From Tupaia tana (taxonomy: Eukaryota; Chordata; Mammalia; Scandentia; Tupaiidae), in contig JAKSZU010000004.1 of the NCBI GenBank assembly GCA_026018925.1, positions 40,691,233 through 40,755,232 on the forward strand: a DNA stretch of 64,000 bases. The letters are read 5' to 3'. Below the pieces are notes generated by a model. It did no database searches. It was not told the DNA's origin and saw only the letters and a list, made by a program, of their open reading frames with translations. This document shows positions 31,319 through 43,274 of the stretch, one piece after another; the first letter of the stretch is position 1; each line of letters opens with the position of its first letter. The translations under genes were made by a program, and so were the position numbers.

Positions 31319-33344
31319 CTGGGAGAGAGGCAAAAATTAAATATAAGAATCTAGTTTTGCAAAGGCTATTAGTGCTACATATGAAAATATCAATAATTCT
31401 AATGTTACAGATTTTGAAAGACAAAAAGGACAACTGATAAATAATGACATGCTGTTTATTCTAAAAATAGATGAGTAAATTTCATACATACAATATGTTC
31501 TCTAATAAGTTTGAATTATGACTAATTATGACTCCATTAAACCAGGACACAAGAAATATAGTACTCTTATAAATATGGAATGGAAACACCTACTAGATCA
31601 CCCATTACAGAAGTATGCAGTCTGTAGATCAAGTTTAAAACTGCTTTAAGAATTAAATTGACAGACTTGAGACAAAATGCTTATCAAGTTTTTTCTTTAT
31701 ATACAGATGAATCTTACTTTAGTTCTTTTAATGCCAAGACCCACCACTATCATTTGAGCCTTTTCCAGTAAGTTTTAAGAGGAAGGAGGGAAAGGAAGGA
31801 AGAAAAGAGGGAACCAAAGGATGAAGGCAGAGATCTTTTCTATACTTCTTGTAGAATGGAGAGGAATCCGTAATATCAACCCAGGTTTTCCCCTAAACTA
31901 CTCATTTCTAAGTAGTCTAACATCAGATTTTATCCTCTATATATTCCCAGTGCTGACACATAATAATGGAGCAATAATCATTTTTAAGTGAGAGAAAAAA
32001 GCTTAGTTCTTTCTTCAGGGAGAGAAGACTAAGTGGTCAGATACAGAGGAGTAAGGGAGCTAGTGTAAGATGTGGCCTATTCCCTGCTGGGCTGAGACAG
32101 TCTAATATTTAGGACCTTCTTAAAATTTTTTTTAAAAAAAGCAGAAACTAGAGAGAGATCTGGGGAATAAGAACTATTCACAGGGTTTGGTTTTGTTTGT
32201 TTTACAATGGCTAAAGGCTCTATTCTCCATCTGTCCTTATTTATAGGTTCTCAAAAGCCCCATTTTCTATTTTGACCACCTAACTTTTACCTACATATAG
32301 CTCCTTTTTGAATCTTTGACTCTACAGAAAACTACAGCAATAGCTTGGAACTAGCGCAGCACTGTTTCCTCCACCCTTACCAGTGAGGGATGCAAAATCT
32401 TGACATTACTACTAAAGCTATAATAGATGAAAATGTACCCCTGGTAGCCCAAAGTAATTCTGAATACAACTTTCTAAATTTTCTTTAATTACAAAACATG
32501 GAGCATGAGAAAAAAATGTCAAAAATAAGTTACTGACTCATTCCTGACAGAATAGAGGATATCATCCACCAACAAAGGAAAAACAGGAGAAAGGGCAGGT
32601 TGGTAGGAAAAATAATGAGTTTAGTTTTAAACAAAGTTAATTTTAAGATACCTGAATAATACTTGTGATATCATTAAGTATATAAACAGATAGGTCCCTG
32701 CTCAGAAGTACTATCTGGGATACAAAAATGTATTTGTGAAACATCAACCTGTAGGAGGTAGGTAAAGCTGTGGGAACTGAAAAGATCATGGCAGTCTATA
32801 TAAATGAGATCTATATAAGGGACACATTGATACGTAGGAAGTAAAAATAAAATTGAAATAAAAAAGAAGACAAGCAATGAAAAGGAGAGGCAGGTAAAGA
32901 ACTGGACAAGGTCAAATAAAAAATAAAGATTTCATGAACTGAGTTACCAAATATTACCAAATATTAGCAAATAAAGTTAGAGAAGTCTAATAAAGATAAG
33001 GTTGAGAAACGTATGCTGATTTAAGCAAAACAGACTCAAAATGAACATCATTTAAAACTCCAAATTGTTTCCTATTCCAAATGCCCCAATTCTATCAGTG
33101 GCACCACAAACATCCACTCTTGAGTACAGCATCACTACACTCACCCTATACTTTTTTCTTTTCTTAATTCACTACATTCAAACTATTAACAAATCTAGTA
33201 ACGTTATTTGTGGAAATGTACGTCATTTTCTTTCTTATTCACTCTGCTACCTTAGTGTCCTTATCATCTTTGATGAGGGTCACCCAACATCTTCATCTCT
33301 CAACTATATAACTAAAAACTTCTGAAATAATTTGTCTCCAATTT

Positions 33345-33480
33345 CTCTTTTCCAATTCGTCTTCCATATGATCTGTGTGATCTCAGAGATGTCACTTAAC
33401 ATAGATAAGTCTCTACTTTTTTCATTTGTAATAGGTAGATACTAACCAAATTTGACAGGTTATTTTGGGAAAGCACTTTT
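33345..33480 (+). repeat. MIR-like fragment
   Basis: GATCTGTGTGATCTCAGAG, ATGTCACTTAACATAG, TCTCTACTTTTTTCATTTGT and AATAGGTAGATACTAACC mirror the MIR core order (GTGTGACCTTGGGCAAGTCAC, CTCAGTTTCCTCATCTG). Confidence 0.5.
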
Positions 33481-33594
33481 AGTCCAAACATGCTAGCAAT
33501 TAATGCTTTCTATATGAGAGTGAATGATATACACTATTAATACAATTCACTATTGAAAGCACTAGCAGTGTCTACCATTTAAAAATCCATGATA

Positions 33595-33860
33595 TGGGAC
33601 ACAGAAGCTAGCATAATGGCTGTCACTGGACTCCCATGTAGTCGATCGCAGTTTGAGTCCCGGACCCGGCGGCTTAAACTCACACAGGGCACGTGTGCAT
33701 GCATGCCCAAGATCCCAAGAGGAGAATGGAGGAGAAGAGATTGAGACATGGTCATCCCACCTGGGGGGTGATTTCTCACTTTCTGTCTCTCTGTCTCTCT
33801 GTGTCTTTCCAGCGAGCGCACGCACCCTATAGCAAAAAATAAATAAATAAATAAATAAAT
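33595..33860 (+). mobile_element. SINE 37, type Y
   Basis: TGGGACACAGAAGCTAGCAT head, GTTTGAGTCCCGGACCC, GCGCACGCACCCTATAGC and an (AAAT)n tail. AAAATCCATGATA on both sides. Confidence 0.93.
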
Positions 33861-34973
33861 AAAATCCATGATAAATGTTTGAGGAAAGAAGGGAGGGAAG
33901 GAAAATGAAAGAAACACATACAATAAATTCACTGAAATTATTTTCAATCAACTCGATACCTTGTTTAAGAACCTATGACCCTCTGTTGCCAACAACAGCA
34001 GATACTGTTATCTGGCTTTCTCATGCTTAATAAGAGAAACCTTCACTGTAGGTCTCTTTCCTAAACAAACCATTCTTACTCCTACTTCCCTCCTTTATTC
34101 ATCCAGTTTGCTCCATCTTTTCTTTTTCTCTAAATCTCCACTCACTGCCAGTTAGGACTCTATTTCAATACCACACGTTCAAGGTAACTAAGGTCTTCTC
34201 AGTAGATACAGCAATATGAAGATCTCATCTAAGAGACAGTGAGGAAGAAGCCACAAGATGTAGTGAATGACAACGTAGAGAAGTGAAATGATAGAAAAAG
34301 ACAAAATAAAAAGTGGCAAAAAGAGGTTGACTTAAAATAATCTGTACCACTATCAGTGACATATAGATAATGGAAAAGCTTTAGTTTATAGCAGGGGAGC
34401 GACAAAGGACAATAGTAATGGCACATATGGTTTTTCGGTAGTAGTTTTAAGGCAATATCAAAATGAAGATATGATACGGCAGAAGGAAGACAATGTACTA
34501 AGAGAGAGAAAGGATAAAGAAGGGAAAGGCAGCCAAAGAGTTAGGAAGGTAAAAGAGCACAGGCAGAGTCAAAAGAGGTGTTTGTATTAATGTGATATAG
34601 ATATTCGGGAAAATTAAAAGAAGTTGAGGTAGTAATATAATAAATGTTGAAAGGGCCAGCAAACGTTCAAAAATGAAAACTACAAATAAGAATAAGAAAA
34701 GATGAAGTTCAAATGAGAATAAGAAAAGATGAATTCACTGATCTAGTAGGAAACCAGTGAATTCTGAGCAAACAGAATGGTCAGAATAAACAGCAAATGA
34801 CAAAAATTTTAAAAAAGAATAAAAAAGCTAATAATAATGAAAAGAAAAAAGCTTTCATAATAATTTATCTCAATTACACTCTATACTTTTAAAGCAATTA
34901 TACTAAAGCTTCACTAAACACAGACTATTTTTTTAAACGATTTAGAGGAATACTGATAAGACAACATGCTCAC

Positions 34974-35118
34974 CTCATGGTGTATTCGCTGATATACTTT
35001 TTGTTCATTGTCTAATACTACAAAAGATTCAGAGGGTGCTGCATCCCCATTGAAAATGAAGCTTAAATCCCCTCGTTGGCACTTCATGTCAGTAAAGTCT
35101 ATGAGAGTTGTGTCAAGC
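34974..35118 (-). CDS. ANKRD13C: ANKRD13C coding exon, start of the GPCR-chaperone domain
   Basis: The acceptor CATTTTTCACAG/G and the donor CATGAG/GTGAGC bound 145 bases. It reads LDTTLIDFTDMKCQRGDLSF, IFNGDAAPSESFVVLDNEQK and VYQRIHHE, preceded by a split Arg. The 'LIDF..MK..RGDLSF.F' pattern is the hallmark of the ANKRD13 family domain. Confidence 0.97.
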
Positions 35119-36260
35119 CTGTGAAAAATGAGTAGATAAAACTCTTGATAAATGAAATTTTGATAAAACTTTATCAATAATTAAACAAGCTGTGTTTCTT
35201 CCAACTCCAAAAAAGATGCTAATACTATACCTGAAAGTCAAATGTATATGTAAAAGTTAAATTTAAAATATTTTATTTAGAAACAAAAAAAACTTAAATA
35301 CATATTCCACTTTACCTATATTTCACTTTGCTGAATACACACTTCATTAACCCAGCAAGAAAAATTATTTCCACACTGTTTAAGTATTTCCCTTACTGTC
35401 CTTGTTTCCTACTATTTCCCTTACTGTAGCTACTCAATAAAACTTATTTCAATAGAGAAGGACAGAAAAGGAGAGCAGATCTACCTAATATTCTTTGATC
35501 CCTTTAAGATCATGTTGTTAGCTCAGCAGAATATTTAAGAAGGGTATAGCAGGAGATGGGCCACATTCTTGGATTTAGAACTGCCCTTTTTCTGAGATAA
35601 AGCTGTAATACCTTATGCTTAACCATGTAGTAACAGACCTTGCCTTTTTTTTCAACTTGATAAATCATTTTACCTACTCCAAAATTCTGCCTTTCCATTT
35701 GAATTCCCAGTCTCATATTAGTATTCTTTTTCCCAGACACTTCCACTGCCTGAAAACCTTATGGATCATTCTGTGCCAAATGCTCATGGATTTACACACT
35801 CGAGAGTTTATTGCACTTTTTGGTAACCCAGACCTATCATAGACTAGCTCCATTGGTTGGTTTCAAACAACACTCCACAAACTACTACCTGCTGAAATTA
35901 GGAAAGATATTAAAATTGAAAAGTTTACAAGTACCCTAACATGCTTCAATCTTACACAGAGCTAAATCGAACATCAGACCAGAATCACACTAGCTGACTT
36001 GATGCTCAAAACACACAATCCTTAATGCAAGAATCTGACTGGCCCAGATGTCAAGAGATGTTGATCACCCCCAAGGAAGCTCTTTTAAGTCTTTGTGAGA
36101 GATCCACTAAATTTCTAATGCAACTTTAAGAATTCATTACTTTACAGGTTTTTCAGTTCTCATTATAGACAAGTAAAACTGATTCAGAGTTCTTAGTTTC
36201 CCTATTCAAATAAAGTTGAAAAATAGAACATATCTTACAAGTTACATCAGAAAGATAACT

Positions 36261-36550
36261 GGGACCAGCAGTTAGCATAATGGCTATGTCGCTGAACTCC
36301 CATGTAGTCAACCACAGTTTTAGTCCCGGACTCGGTGGCTTAAACTCACGCCGGCCGCATGTGCATGCGTGCCCAAGATCCCGAGAGGAGAATGGAGGAG
36401 AAGGGATTGTGGCGTGGCCATCCCCTCCTGGGGGGGTGATTTCTTGCTTTCTATCTCTCTGCCTCTCTGGCGAGCACATGCGTCCTATAGCAAAAAAATA
36501 AAATCTTCCCCCCCCAAAAAAAAAACTAAAACTAAAAAAAAAAAAAAAAA
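36261..36550 (+). mobile_element. SINE 38, type Y
   Basis: GGGACCAGCAGTTAGCATAAT head; the B box is changed to AGTTTTAGTCC. The tail has a C8 run and long A runs. AAAGATAAC flanks. Confidence 0.92.
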
Positions 36551-36611
36551 AAGATAACCAAGATTACATATAATTTATCATCCAAACTATTAACTTTTAA
36601 AAATGGGAGTA

Positions 36612-37082
36612 ATGGGGCCAGCAAGTAGTGTGGTAGTTAAGGTGTTGGACTCCCACACTGGCCTACTGTGATGCAGGCCCCAGACCTGGCAGCTTGCTTT
36701 CTCACTCTCCCTCTCTCTTACCCTGTCAGGTTTCCCTCTCTCTCTCCCTCTGGTCAAATTAAAAAAATAATAATAATAAATAAAATTAAGTAATTTTTTT
36801 GGGGGGGGGGGAGGTTTTCGCTATAGGGCGCATGCGCTCGCCAGACAGACAGAGAGAGACATAGAGACAGAAAGCGAGAAATCACCCCCCAGGGGGGATG
36901 GTCACGCCGCAATCCCTTCTCCTCCATTCTCCTCTCGGGATCTTGGGCAAGCACGCACACGCGCCCGGTGTGAGTTTTAAGCCACCAGGTCCGGGACGTG
37001 AACCGCGGTTGACTACGTGGGAGTCCAGCAACATAGCCATTACGCTAACTGCTGGTTCCCAAAATTAAGTAATTATTTTAAC
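36612..37082 (+). mobile_element. SINE 39, type S, interrupted by SINE 40
   Basis: GGGGCCAGCAAGTAGTGTGG head, CT tract and CTCTGGTCAAATTAAA tail; the tail is split at AAAATTAAGTAATT by SINE 40 and resumes at 37061. The outer TSD is AAATGGGAGT. Confidence 0.88.
36796..37060 (-). mobile_element. SINE 40, type Y, nested in SINE 39
   Basis: Young minus copy with G10 run, GCTATAGGGCGCATGCGC and end CGCTAACTGCTGGTTCCC. AAAATTAAGTAATT flanks it exactly (36782 and 37061), proving it landed in the tail of SINE 39. Confidence 0.94.
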
Positions 37083-37344
37083 AAATGGGAGTTATACTCA
37101 ATAATTTTATCAGGACAACAAAGGTAATCCAGAGCAAACGTACACATTTGATCACCCTATACATGATAGTAATCATATAGTAGACATCTATCCTCAGAAA
37201 AAATTCAAGAAGCCCTAAGAAAAGCAGCCCACCAACTCATACAGAAGTGAACCCTGCCTGCTGTTTATAGCTGGTCTACCTCGTGGTCTACTCCCAGTGA
37301 CCTGCTGCCTGTACTACTAAACAAGCAAAGTTGTTCAAACAAAA

Positions 37345-37589
37345 GGGCCAGCCCCATAGCATGGTGGTGAAGGCAGCTGCATTCTACATAGCTGGCCATG
37401 ATTCAAATCCTGGCTCCATTACCTTGAACAACACATTAAATACATGTGCATGCATGCCCAAAATCCAGAGAGGATACAGAAAAGAAGAAAACATTACAGC
37501 ATGACCATGTACCCCTGTGAGATGCTTTTTCCTCTCTCCCTCTATCTCTCTCTGTGAAGCACACATGCCCTTTGACAATTAAAAAAAAC
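37345..37589 (+). mobile_element. SINE 41, type A
   Basis: GGGCCAGCCCCATAGCATGG head, GATTCAAATCCTGGC B-box area, and GCACACATGCCCTTTGAC end. Confidence 0.75.
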
Positions 37590-37882
37590 ATCCATGGAGA
37601 AATTAGTATTTTGAAAAAGCTATGCATGAATTTTTATAAAATGTATACTAAAATATGCTTACTTTAATTCCACTTTTCCATGAACTTTTTGAAGTCCCCC
37701 CATATAAGTGGACTATTTGGGCTCTAAGCTTCAGCTCCCTGAAAACTGTATCACACATAGAAGGAAAAATAGTGATCAGTCTCATGTGTGGTGTGGTTAG
37801 GCACTATGCAAAAAAAGCTGGAGCCCACATGGACAACCAGGATTTGAGTCCTCACCCTGTTAGCTTGAAAAACACCTAGGGC

Positions 37883-38142
37883 GGGACCAGTAGATGGCCT
37901 AATGGTTATGTTGCTAGACTCCCACAAAGTTGACCGCAGTTTGTGTCCTGGACCCAGCAGCTTAAAAGTCACGCAAGGTGTGTGTGCGTGCATGCCCAGG
38001 ATCTCAAGAAGAGAATGAAGGAGAAAAGACTGCAGCATGGCCATCCCCCATGGGGGGGGGGGGTGATTTCTCACTTTCTGTCTCTGTGCTAGAACAAACA
38101 AACAGACAAAAATTTCTCTTTATAAAAAAGAAAAAGAAAAAG
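37883..38142 (+). mobile_element. SINE 43, type Y/O, nested in SINE 42
   Basis: GGGACCAGTAGATGGCCTAAT head, GTTTGTGTCCTGG, a G13 run and a short end. ACCTAGGGC / ACCCAGGGC of the host SINE flank it. Confidence 0.88.
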
Positions 38143-38234
38143 ACCCAGGGCATGCATACATGTGCCCAAGATCCTAATGGTTTGGAGAATCAGAGGAAAA
38201 AGGATTGCAATGTGAACAGTGCATTGGGTAGGTA

Positions 38235-38259
38235 TTCTCTCTCTCTCTCTCTCTCTCTC
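38235..38259 (+). repeat. (CT)n microsatellite in SINE 42
   Basis: About 12 TC units in the CT part of the host SINE. Confidence 0.85.
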
Positions 38260-39121
38260 ATTTGCATGTGTGTATGCACACACACCCCTTGTACATTTAA
38301 AAAGAATGAAGGAGAAAAATGGGCCAGAATAGAGTCTTTTGTCTGCAATTCTTTCTTGTCCATTTAATGTGAAGTAGGTTGTTGGGGAGGGGATGGAAAA
38401 GGTAAGGGAGGAAATACACAGAAAGACAGATTTGAAAAAGACAAAGACTCTGCTATCTTTAACCTAATTATACCTAAAATCAGTTATATAAACTTCCCAG
38501 TTATATAAACAATTTTTATTATATCTGTTTCTACAAATTCCAACTAAAAGACTAATACATCTTCTGCAATATCCCTTATACTAGATGGCTTTGTAAGCCA
38601 TACCATATATGCCTCATAAATGATACAATTTATCATAATGGTATTTTAACACATTACCTAGTCTTTGGCTTTAAGCCTAAGAGCCTACATATTTTTACAT
38701 TTTCGCTATGTAATTAGTCATGAAGAACAGAAAGTTCTTTATACAAATGCAAAAAATTTAATAGAAAAGATTCTTAAAGTAAAAATACCAAACACTTAAA
38801 AAAAGAAATAAACACTTTTCTTGAGACTGAAAAAAACCTGTAAAATGACAAAGTTTGCAATGATCATTTCAAACAGTAGGTTATAGATTACCTCTTAACC
38901 TACTGTTATTACTGGTGAGAACGCTTATTAGTACTCTCAACAATATTGCTATTCACATTTTCCTATTTTTACTAACATATTCATTTCTTTTACACCAGAC
39001 AAGATATTCAAATGATTACAAGGCTGTCATAAGATAAAAGTACACTTTGAAAATTTCTCTTTGAACATATATTAAAATTCAGCTTCATTTAAAATGCTTT
39101 TAAAAAAATTGTCTCCTAACA

Positions 39122-39353
39122 GGGCCAGCTTCAAGGCCTGGTGGTTACAACTAGATCCTACATGACCATGCCCTGGGACCTGGTGCTTGAGAAACACACC
39201 AGGTGTGTATGCATGTGTGTCCAAAATCCTGAAAGGAGGGAGAAATGGAGGAGAAGAGATTGTAACATGACCATTTTCCATGGATGGTGCTTTCTTCTCT
39301 CCCTCTCTCTGTTTCTCTCTACCAAGCACATGTGCCCTCTAGGGAAAAAAATT
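39122..39353 (+). mobile_element. SINE 44, type A
   Basis: GGGCCAGCTTCAAGGCCTGG head, deletion around the B box, GCACATGTGCCCTCTAGGG end. AAAAAATTGTCT flanks. Confidence 0.85.
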
Positions 39354-39734
39354 AAAAAATTGTCTGATGACGTTTAAATAAAAGGATTTTATTTAATAAA
39401 ACAGACTTTTTTTCCTTTAAATATTCTAGTCACTTTTGGGATTCCATATATCTCAAAAACTAGCCTCTCATTAGTTTAGTAAGCTTTGCTTGATAGCGAG
39501 TGTGTTAAAATCTATCACATTTCTCCTTCCCCACAACTACTGCTGTAGTAAGTCCCAGGTATAATAAGTTCTTACTAAATTACAGTAGCTTCCCCTTAAC
39601 CTGCCACCTCTGTCACAATTATTCCCCCAAGCTCCTACTCTTATGTCCCTGTTGTAACCATTTTTAAGTTTTATTTTTCTATATGTAATGTGCATCATAT
39701 CATTTACTTGTAAAAGTCATATATAAATATAACA

Positions 39735-39989
39735 TTTTTTTTTCTCGATTTCTGTCATAGGGTGTGTATCCTTGCCAGAGAGAAACAGAGAGAAGGAAAG
39801 TGAGAAATCTCCTCTCTCCCCCAGGAAAGGGATGGCCACACTGCAATCCCTTCTCCATTCTCTTCTCAGGATTTTGGACACTCATGCACATATGCCCAGC
39901 ATGATTTTCAAGCAGCCAGGTCTGGGACTTGAACCACAGTTGGCCATGTAGAAATCCAGCACTTTAACCACCATACCACTTGCTGACCT
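39735..39989 (-). mobile_element. SINE 45, type O
   Basis: Minus copy with GACTTGAACCACAGT (B-box complement) ending CCACTTGCTGACC. Its 3' tail is a T run. Confidence 0.85.
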
Positions 39990-40054
39990 AAAATAAAACC
40001 ATTTTTTCTTTATGTCTAAATCTAAGAGTCAAATAGAACTAAAACTAACTTTTT

Positions 40055-40087
40055 ATTTTTTTAAAGAATTGTTTTATTTAACTTCAT

Positions 40088-40122
<35 letters not shown>

Positions 40123-40293
40123 TTTTAATTTAACCAGAGAGGGACAGAGTGAGAGAGGGAGAAAGAGAGAAAAAGAAACAAAGAGAGAGAGAGAAAGGGA
40201 AAGTGAGAAAGCGAGTCACCAGGTCTGGGGCTCAAACCCCAGTCGGCTATGTTGGAGTCCAACACCCTTAACCAACACACCATCTGCTGGTCC
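40055..40293 (-). mobile_element. SINE 46, type S, sense to ANKRD13C, perfect TSD
   Basis: Short form with (TTTA)n tail, a long GAGA-rich tract and end CCATCTGCTGGTCC. AAAACTAACTTTTA flanks exactly (40041 and 40294). Confidence 0.94.
40086..40126 (+). repeat. (TTTA)n microsatellite, tail of SINE 46
   Basis: About ten uninterrupted TTTA units. Confidence 0.92.
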
Positions 40294-40441
40294 AAAACTA
40301 ACTTTTATAGTAACATATGAAAGATTATTCTCCAGAATTATCTACTGTCTTTGGAAAGCACTCACATTAAAAGCATTTTAATTGATGAAACCATAATTAA
40401 TTGCTAACAAAATGCTGCTGAATTAAATCCTGACCATTATC

Positions 40442-40592
40442 GAGGCCAGCAGGTGGTGTGGAGGTTAGATGCTGGACTCACACATGGCTGAGTCTCAGAT
40501 CTAGCGACTTGCTTTCTCACTTTCTCTCTCTCTGTCTTTCTCTGGTCAAATTAAAACAATAATAATAAATAAAGTTTTTAAAAAAAAAATCT
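40442..40592 (+). mobile_element. SINE 47, type S with B-box deletion
   Basis: GAGGCCAGCAGGTGGTGTGG head; CATGGCTGAGTCTCAGATC shows that the B box is lost. AATAATAAATAAAG tail. ACCATTATC flanks. Confidence 0.87.
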
Positions 40593-40651
40593 TTACCATT
40601 ATCAAATTCTTTCCTACTTATTTTTTTCTATATTTTTCTGTTTTTCCCAAG

Positions 40652-40930
40652 GTATGTTTTTAGGGGGAGAGGTTTTTGTTTTGTTTTGTTTTGTTTTGCT
40701 ACAGGGTGCGTACGCTTCCCAGAATGACAGAGACAGAGAGACAGAAAGCGAGAATTCACTCCCCAGGAGGGACAGCCACGCCGCAATCCCTTCTACTCCA
40801 TTCTCTCTGAGATTTTGGGCACGCACGCACATGCGCCTGGCATGAGTTTAAGCCACTGGGTCCGGGACTCGAACCACGGTCTACTACATGAGAGTCCAGC
40901 GACATAGCCATTACACTAACTGCTGGTCCC
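40652..40930 (-). mobile_element. SINE 48, type Y
   Basis: Minus copy with GACTCGAACCACGG and end CTAACTGCTGGTCCC, plus an expanded (TTTTG)n. TGTTTTTCCCAAG / TGTTTTTTCCAAG flank it. Confidence 0.91.
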
Positions 40931-41106
40931 TGTTTTTTCCAAGTTTTTAATAATGACCACACTTAACGTGCACGAATACTTAAAAAATTTGAAACACCTG
41001 AAAGAAACATCTACCTTAATAAAATTCTATTGCTTAACAATAATTATACTAAGATTTACTTCCAATTAAAGGTTACCTTCTCATAAATTTAAAATGTAAT
41101 ATGATT

Positions 41107-41368
41107 GGGCTAGTCCCATGGCCTCATGGTTAAGGAAGCTGGATCCCACGTGGCCAACTACAGTTTGAATCCTGGCCCTAGTGGCTTGAAAACTATACTG
41201 GACATATGTGCATGTGTGACAAAAAAGCTTATAAGATGGAGAAATGGAGGAGAAGGGATTGAGGTGTGACCACATTCTATGAGGGTGGACAGAGAGGCTG
41301 TCTCTTTCTCTGTCCCTCTCTGTCTCTTGCAAGAAAATGCATCCTCTAGCAATTAAAAGAAAAAAATA
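41107..41368 (+). mobile_element. SINE 49, type A
   Basis: GGGCTAGTCCCATGGCCTCATGG head, GTTTGAATCCTGGCCC, and GAAAATGCATCCTCTAGC end. AATGTAATATGAT / AATATTATATGAT flank it. Confidence 0.82.
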
Positions 41369-41419
41369 AAATATTATATGATAAATTTTGTCATACACTT
41401 AAAAAACTTATGCTTTGTT

Positions 41420-41661
41420 GGGACCAGTAAATGGCATAATGGTTACGTCGTGGGACTCCCACATAGTCACATAGTCAATCGCAGTTCAAGTCCTGGACCC
41501 AGTGGCATAAAACACACTTGTGTGTGCACGCATGTCCAAAATCCCAAGAGGAGAATGAGGAGAAGGAACCATCGCATGGCCAATCTTCCGGGAGTTGATT
41601 TCTTGCTTTCTATCTCTTTGTCAAGTTCATGTGCCCTATAGCAAAAATCTCTCTTAAAACA
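41420..41661 (+). mobile_element. SINE 50, type Y/O
   Basis: GGGACCAGTAAATGGCATAAT head with a tandem CACATAGT repeat. AACTTATGCTTTGT / AACTTCTGCTTTGT flank it. Confidence 0.89.
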
Positions 41662-41704
41662 AACTTCTGCTTTGTAAAATGGTGAGAAACAACTAACAAA
41701 AAGC

Positions 41705-41850
41705 TAGAAGTCCTTGTTCAGCCACTAATTTTTAATATGTTCTTGTAAAAAATAATCACATAACTTCTCTGAGCTTTCTTATCTATAAATGAAGAGGTAT
41801 ATGAGATAACGCTTCATGTTATTTCTAAGTCCAGATCCATAAATATTAAA
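41705..41850 (+). repeat. MIR-like fragment
   Basis: ATCACATAACTTCTCTGAGC, TTTCTTATCTATAAATGAAG and ATATGAGATAACGCTTC follow the MIR order (CCTCAGTTTCCTCATCTGTAA, then AAATGAGATAATGC). Confidence 0.5.
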
Positions 41851-41868
41851 ATCAATATTCTGGTAATA

Positions 41869-42231
41869 GGGGCCAGCAACGATATGGAGATTAAGATGCT
41901 GTATCCCACATGGCTGACTTCAAGGCTCGAGTCCTGGACCCAGCAACTTAAAAATGATGCCAGATGCGTGTGTATACATGCCCAAAATCCCAAGTGGAGA
42001 GTGTAGGAGGAGAGACTGTGGCATGGCCATTCCCCTTGAAGGGGGTGATTTCTCTTTTTCTTTTCCTCTCTGTTTCTCTCTCTTTCTGGCAAGCACATAA
42101 GCCCTGTAACAAAAACTGTCTCTCTCTGACCCTTTGGCGAGTGCACATGCCCTATACCAAAAATTTATCTTAAAAAAAAAAAAAAGAAAGAAAGAAAGAA
42201 AGAAAGAAAGAAAAAAAAAGAAAAAAAAAGA
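41869..42231 (+). mobile_element. SINE 51, type O with duplicated 3' end
   Basis: GGGGCCAGCAACGATATGG head, GGCTCGAGTCCTGG B box. The 3' terminal unit occurs twice: GGCAAGCACATAAGCCCTG then GGCGAGTGCACATGCCCTAT. Tail expanded to (AAAG)n. Confidence 0.85.
42182..42230 (+). repeat. (AAAG)n microsatellite in SINE 51 tail
   Basis: GAAA units followed by two A9G runs. Confidence 0.85.
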
Positions 42232-42783
42232 AAGCTATAGACTCAAGAATCATGAAAGGTAAATTCTGAAGTGGGTAAAATAGATTTTTTTCTATTAGAT
42301 TGAAACACCAATCTTAGTTATAAAAGAAAAAAACAGAAGAAAATTAAAATTAGCCTTAATTTGTGTTCACTAGAATGAAGAGATCAACCAATGTCTGAAT
42401 GAATAAATAGGGAGGGAAGGATATGGAGAGATGGAAAAAAGTAAGAAATTGGGTGTTTTCTTATGTGTTTCTTATTCTTTAATAAATTCAGGAACAGAGA
42501 AATGACCATCTTAAATCTTCTTAGTATTTTATCATGATCTTCAGTCTATTTGCTTTCTAAATAGTCAGTAGGCGAATAACAGTATGCTTGCTTTAGCCAA
42601 GATTTTATGTCTTTGATCTTCATCTGTAAAAAATTGTCTTAAATGAGATAAAATATCATGAATCTATTACAGTATTTTAAAGTTATAAAACACTATATCC
42701 AAATATAATCTATGATTACAGAAGGCAAAGCTTCCTTATAATCTCAATTTTCTTTAACTGAGAAAAATATCAATTCACCTTAC

Positions 42784-42850
42784 CTGATATTGATACCTTG
42801 TTTGTATATTTTACATGCATCAGAAGGCAGAATTCGGGAAAGTAAAGGCA
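42784..42850 (-). CDS. ANKRD13C: ANKRD13C coding exon, 67 bp
   Basis: The acceptor AAAATGCAG/TG and the donor ATCAG/GTAAGG bound 67 bases. It reads PLLSRILPSDACKIYKQGIN and I, with split Val before and split Arg after. It connects the helical linker to the GPCR-chaperone domain. Confidence 0.96.
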
Positions 42851-43274
42851 CTGCATTTTAAAAAAGAAAGGGTAAAAAATAACTAAATTCTGAGACATTT
42901 ATAAATTTTAAAAATAAGAGTAATGTAAACATTTCACTAATTCACCAAAGCTGAAATGACTCCCTTTAAAATAGCATTGTATTGTTAAATACAATAACAT
43001 ATTAAGTGATTTTGAGTGACTTCAAATACCTACTATTTAATTATAATGTATGTATAGTTTATTAAACCCTCACCCCACCCACAACACATACAAGAGCAGT
43101 AGAGTGAGTATAATGCTACTCTGGGGTACATATTGCACACTATTATAGAAGAATAACCATACCATAGTAACTAAACCCTTCTAAATTGGTAACTAGATAG
43201 ATCTGAATTCTAATATTTCAGTGTAATTTGGAAAAATAGCAGGAAAATTATGTGTATAATAGAAAGATATCTTT

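Larger units (their letters stand above)
31319..34973 (-). other. ANKRD13C: ANKRD13C intron, 3.7 kb
   Basis: 31319-33594 is the longest SINE-free intron stretch here (about 2.3 kb), AT-rich with a MIR-like piece. Only SINE 37 is present. 33874-34973 shows purine-rich unique DNA. Confidence 0.7.
37773..38306 (+). mobile_element. SINE 42, type A, interrupted by SINE 43
   Basis: Old copy with GGTTAGGCACTATGC and GATTTGAGTCCTCACC; it resumes after SINE 43 with GGGCATGCATACATGTG and ends in a (CT)n tract. Confidence 0.75.
35119..42783 (-). other. ANKRD13C: ANKRD13C intron, 7.7 kb
   Basis: Holds SINEs 38-51, with two nested pairs, and a MIR piece. 35119-36260, 38307-39121 and 42232-42783 are free of recognised repeats. 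Confidence 0.75.

Noticed and set aside
33065-33325. 86-codon frame, hydrophobic
   Set aside because: No family likeness and no exon-like borders; composition is that of AT-rich intron.
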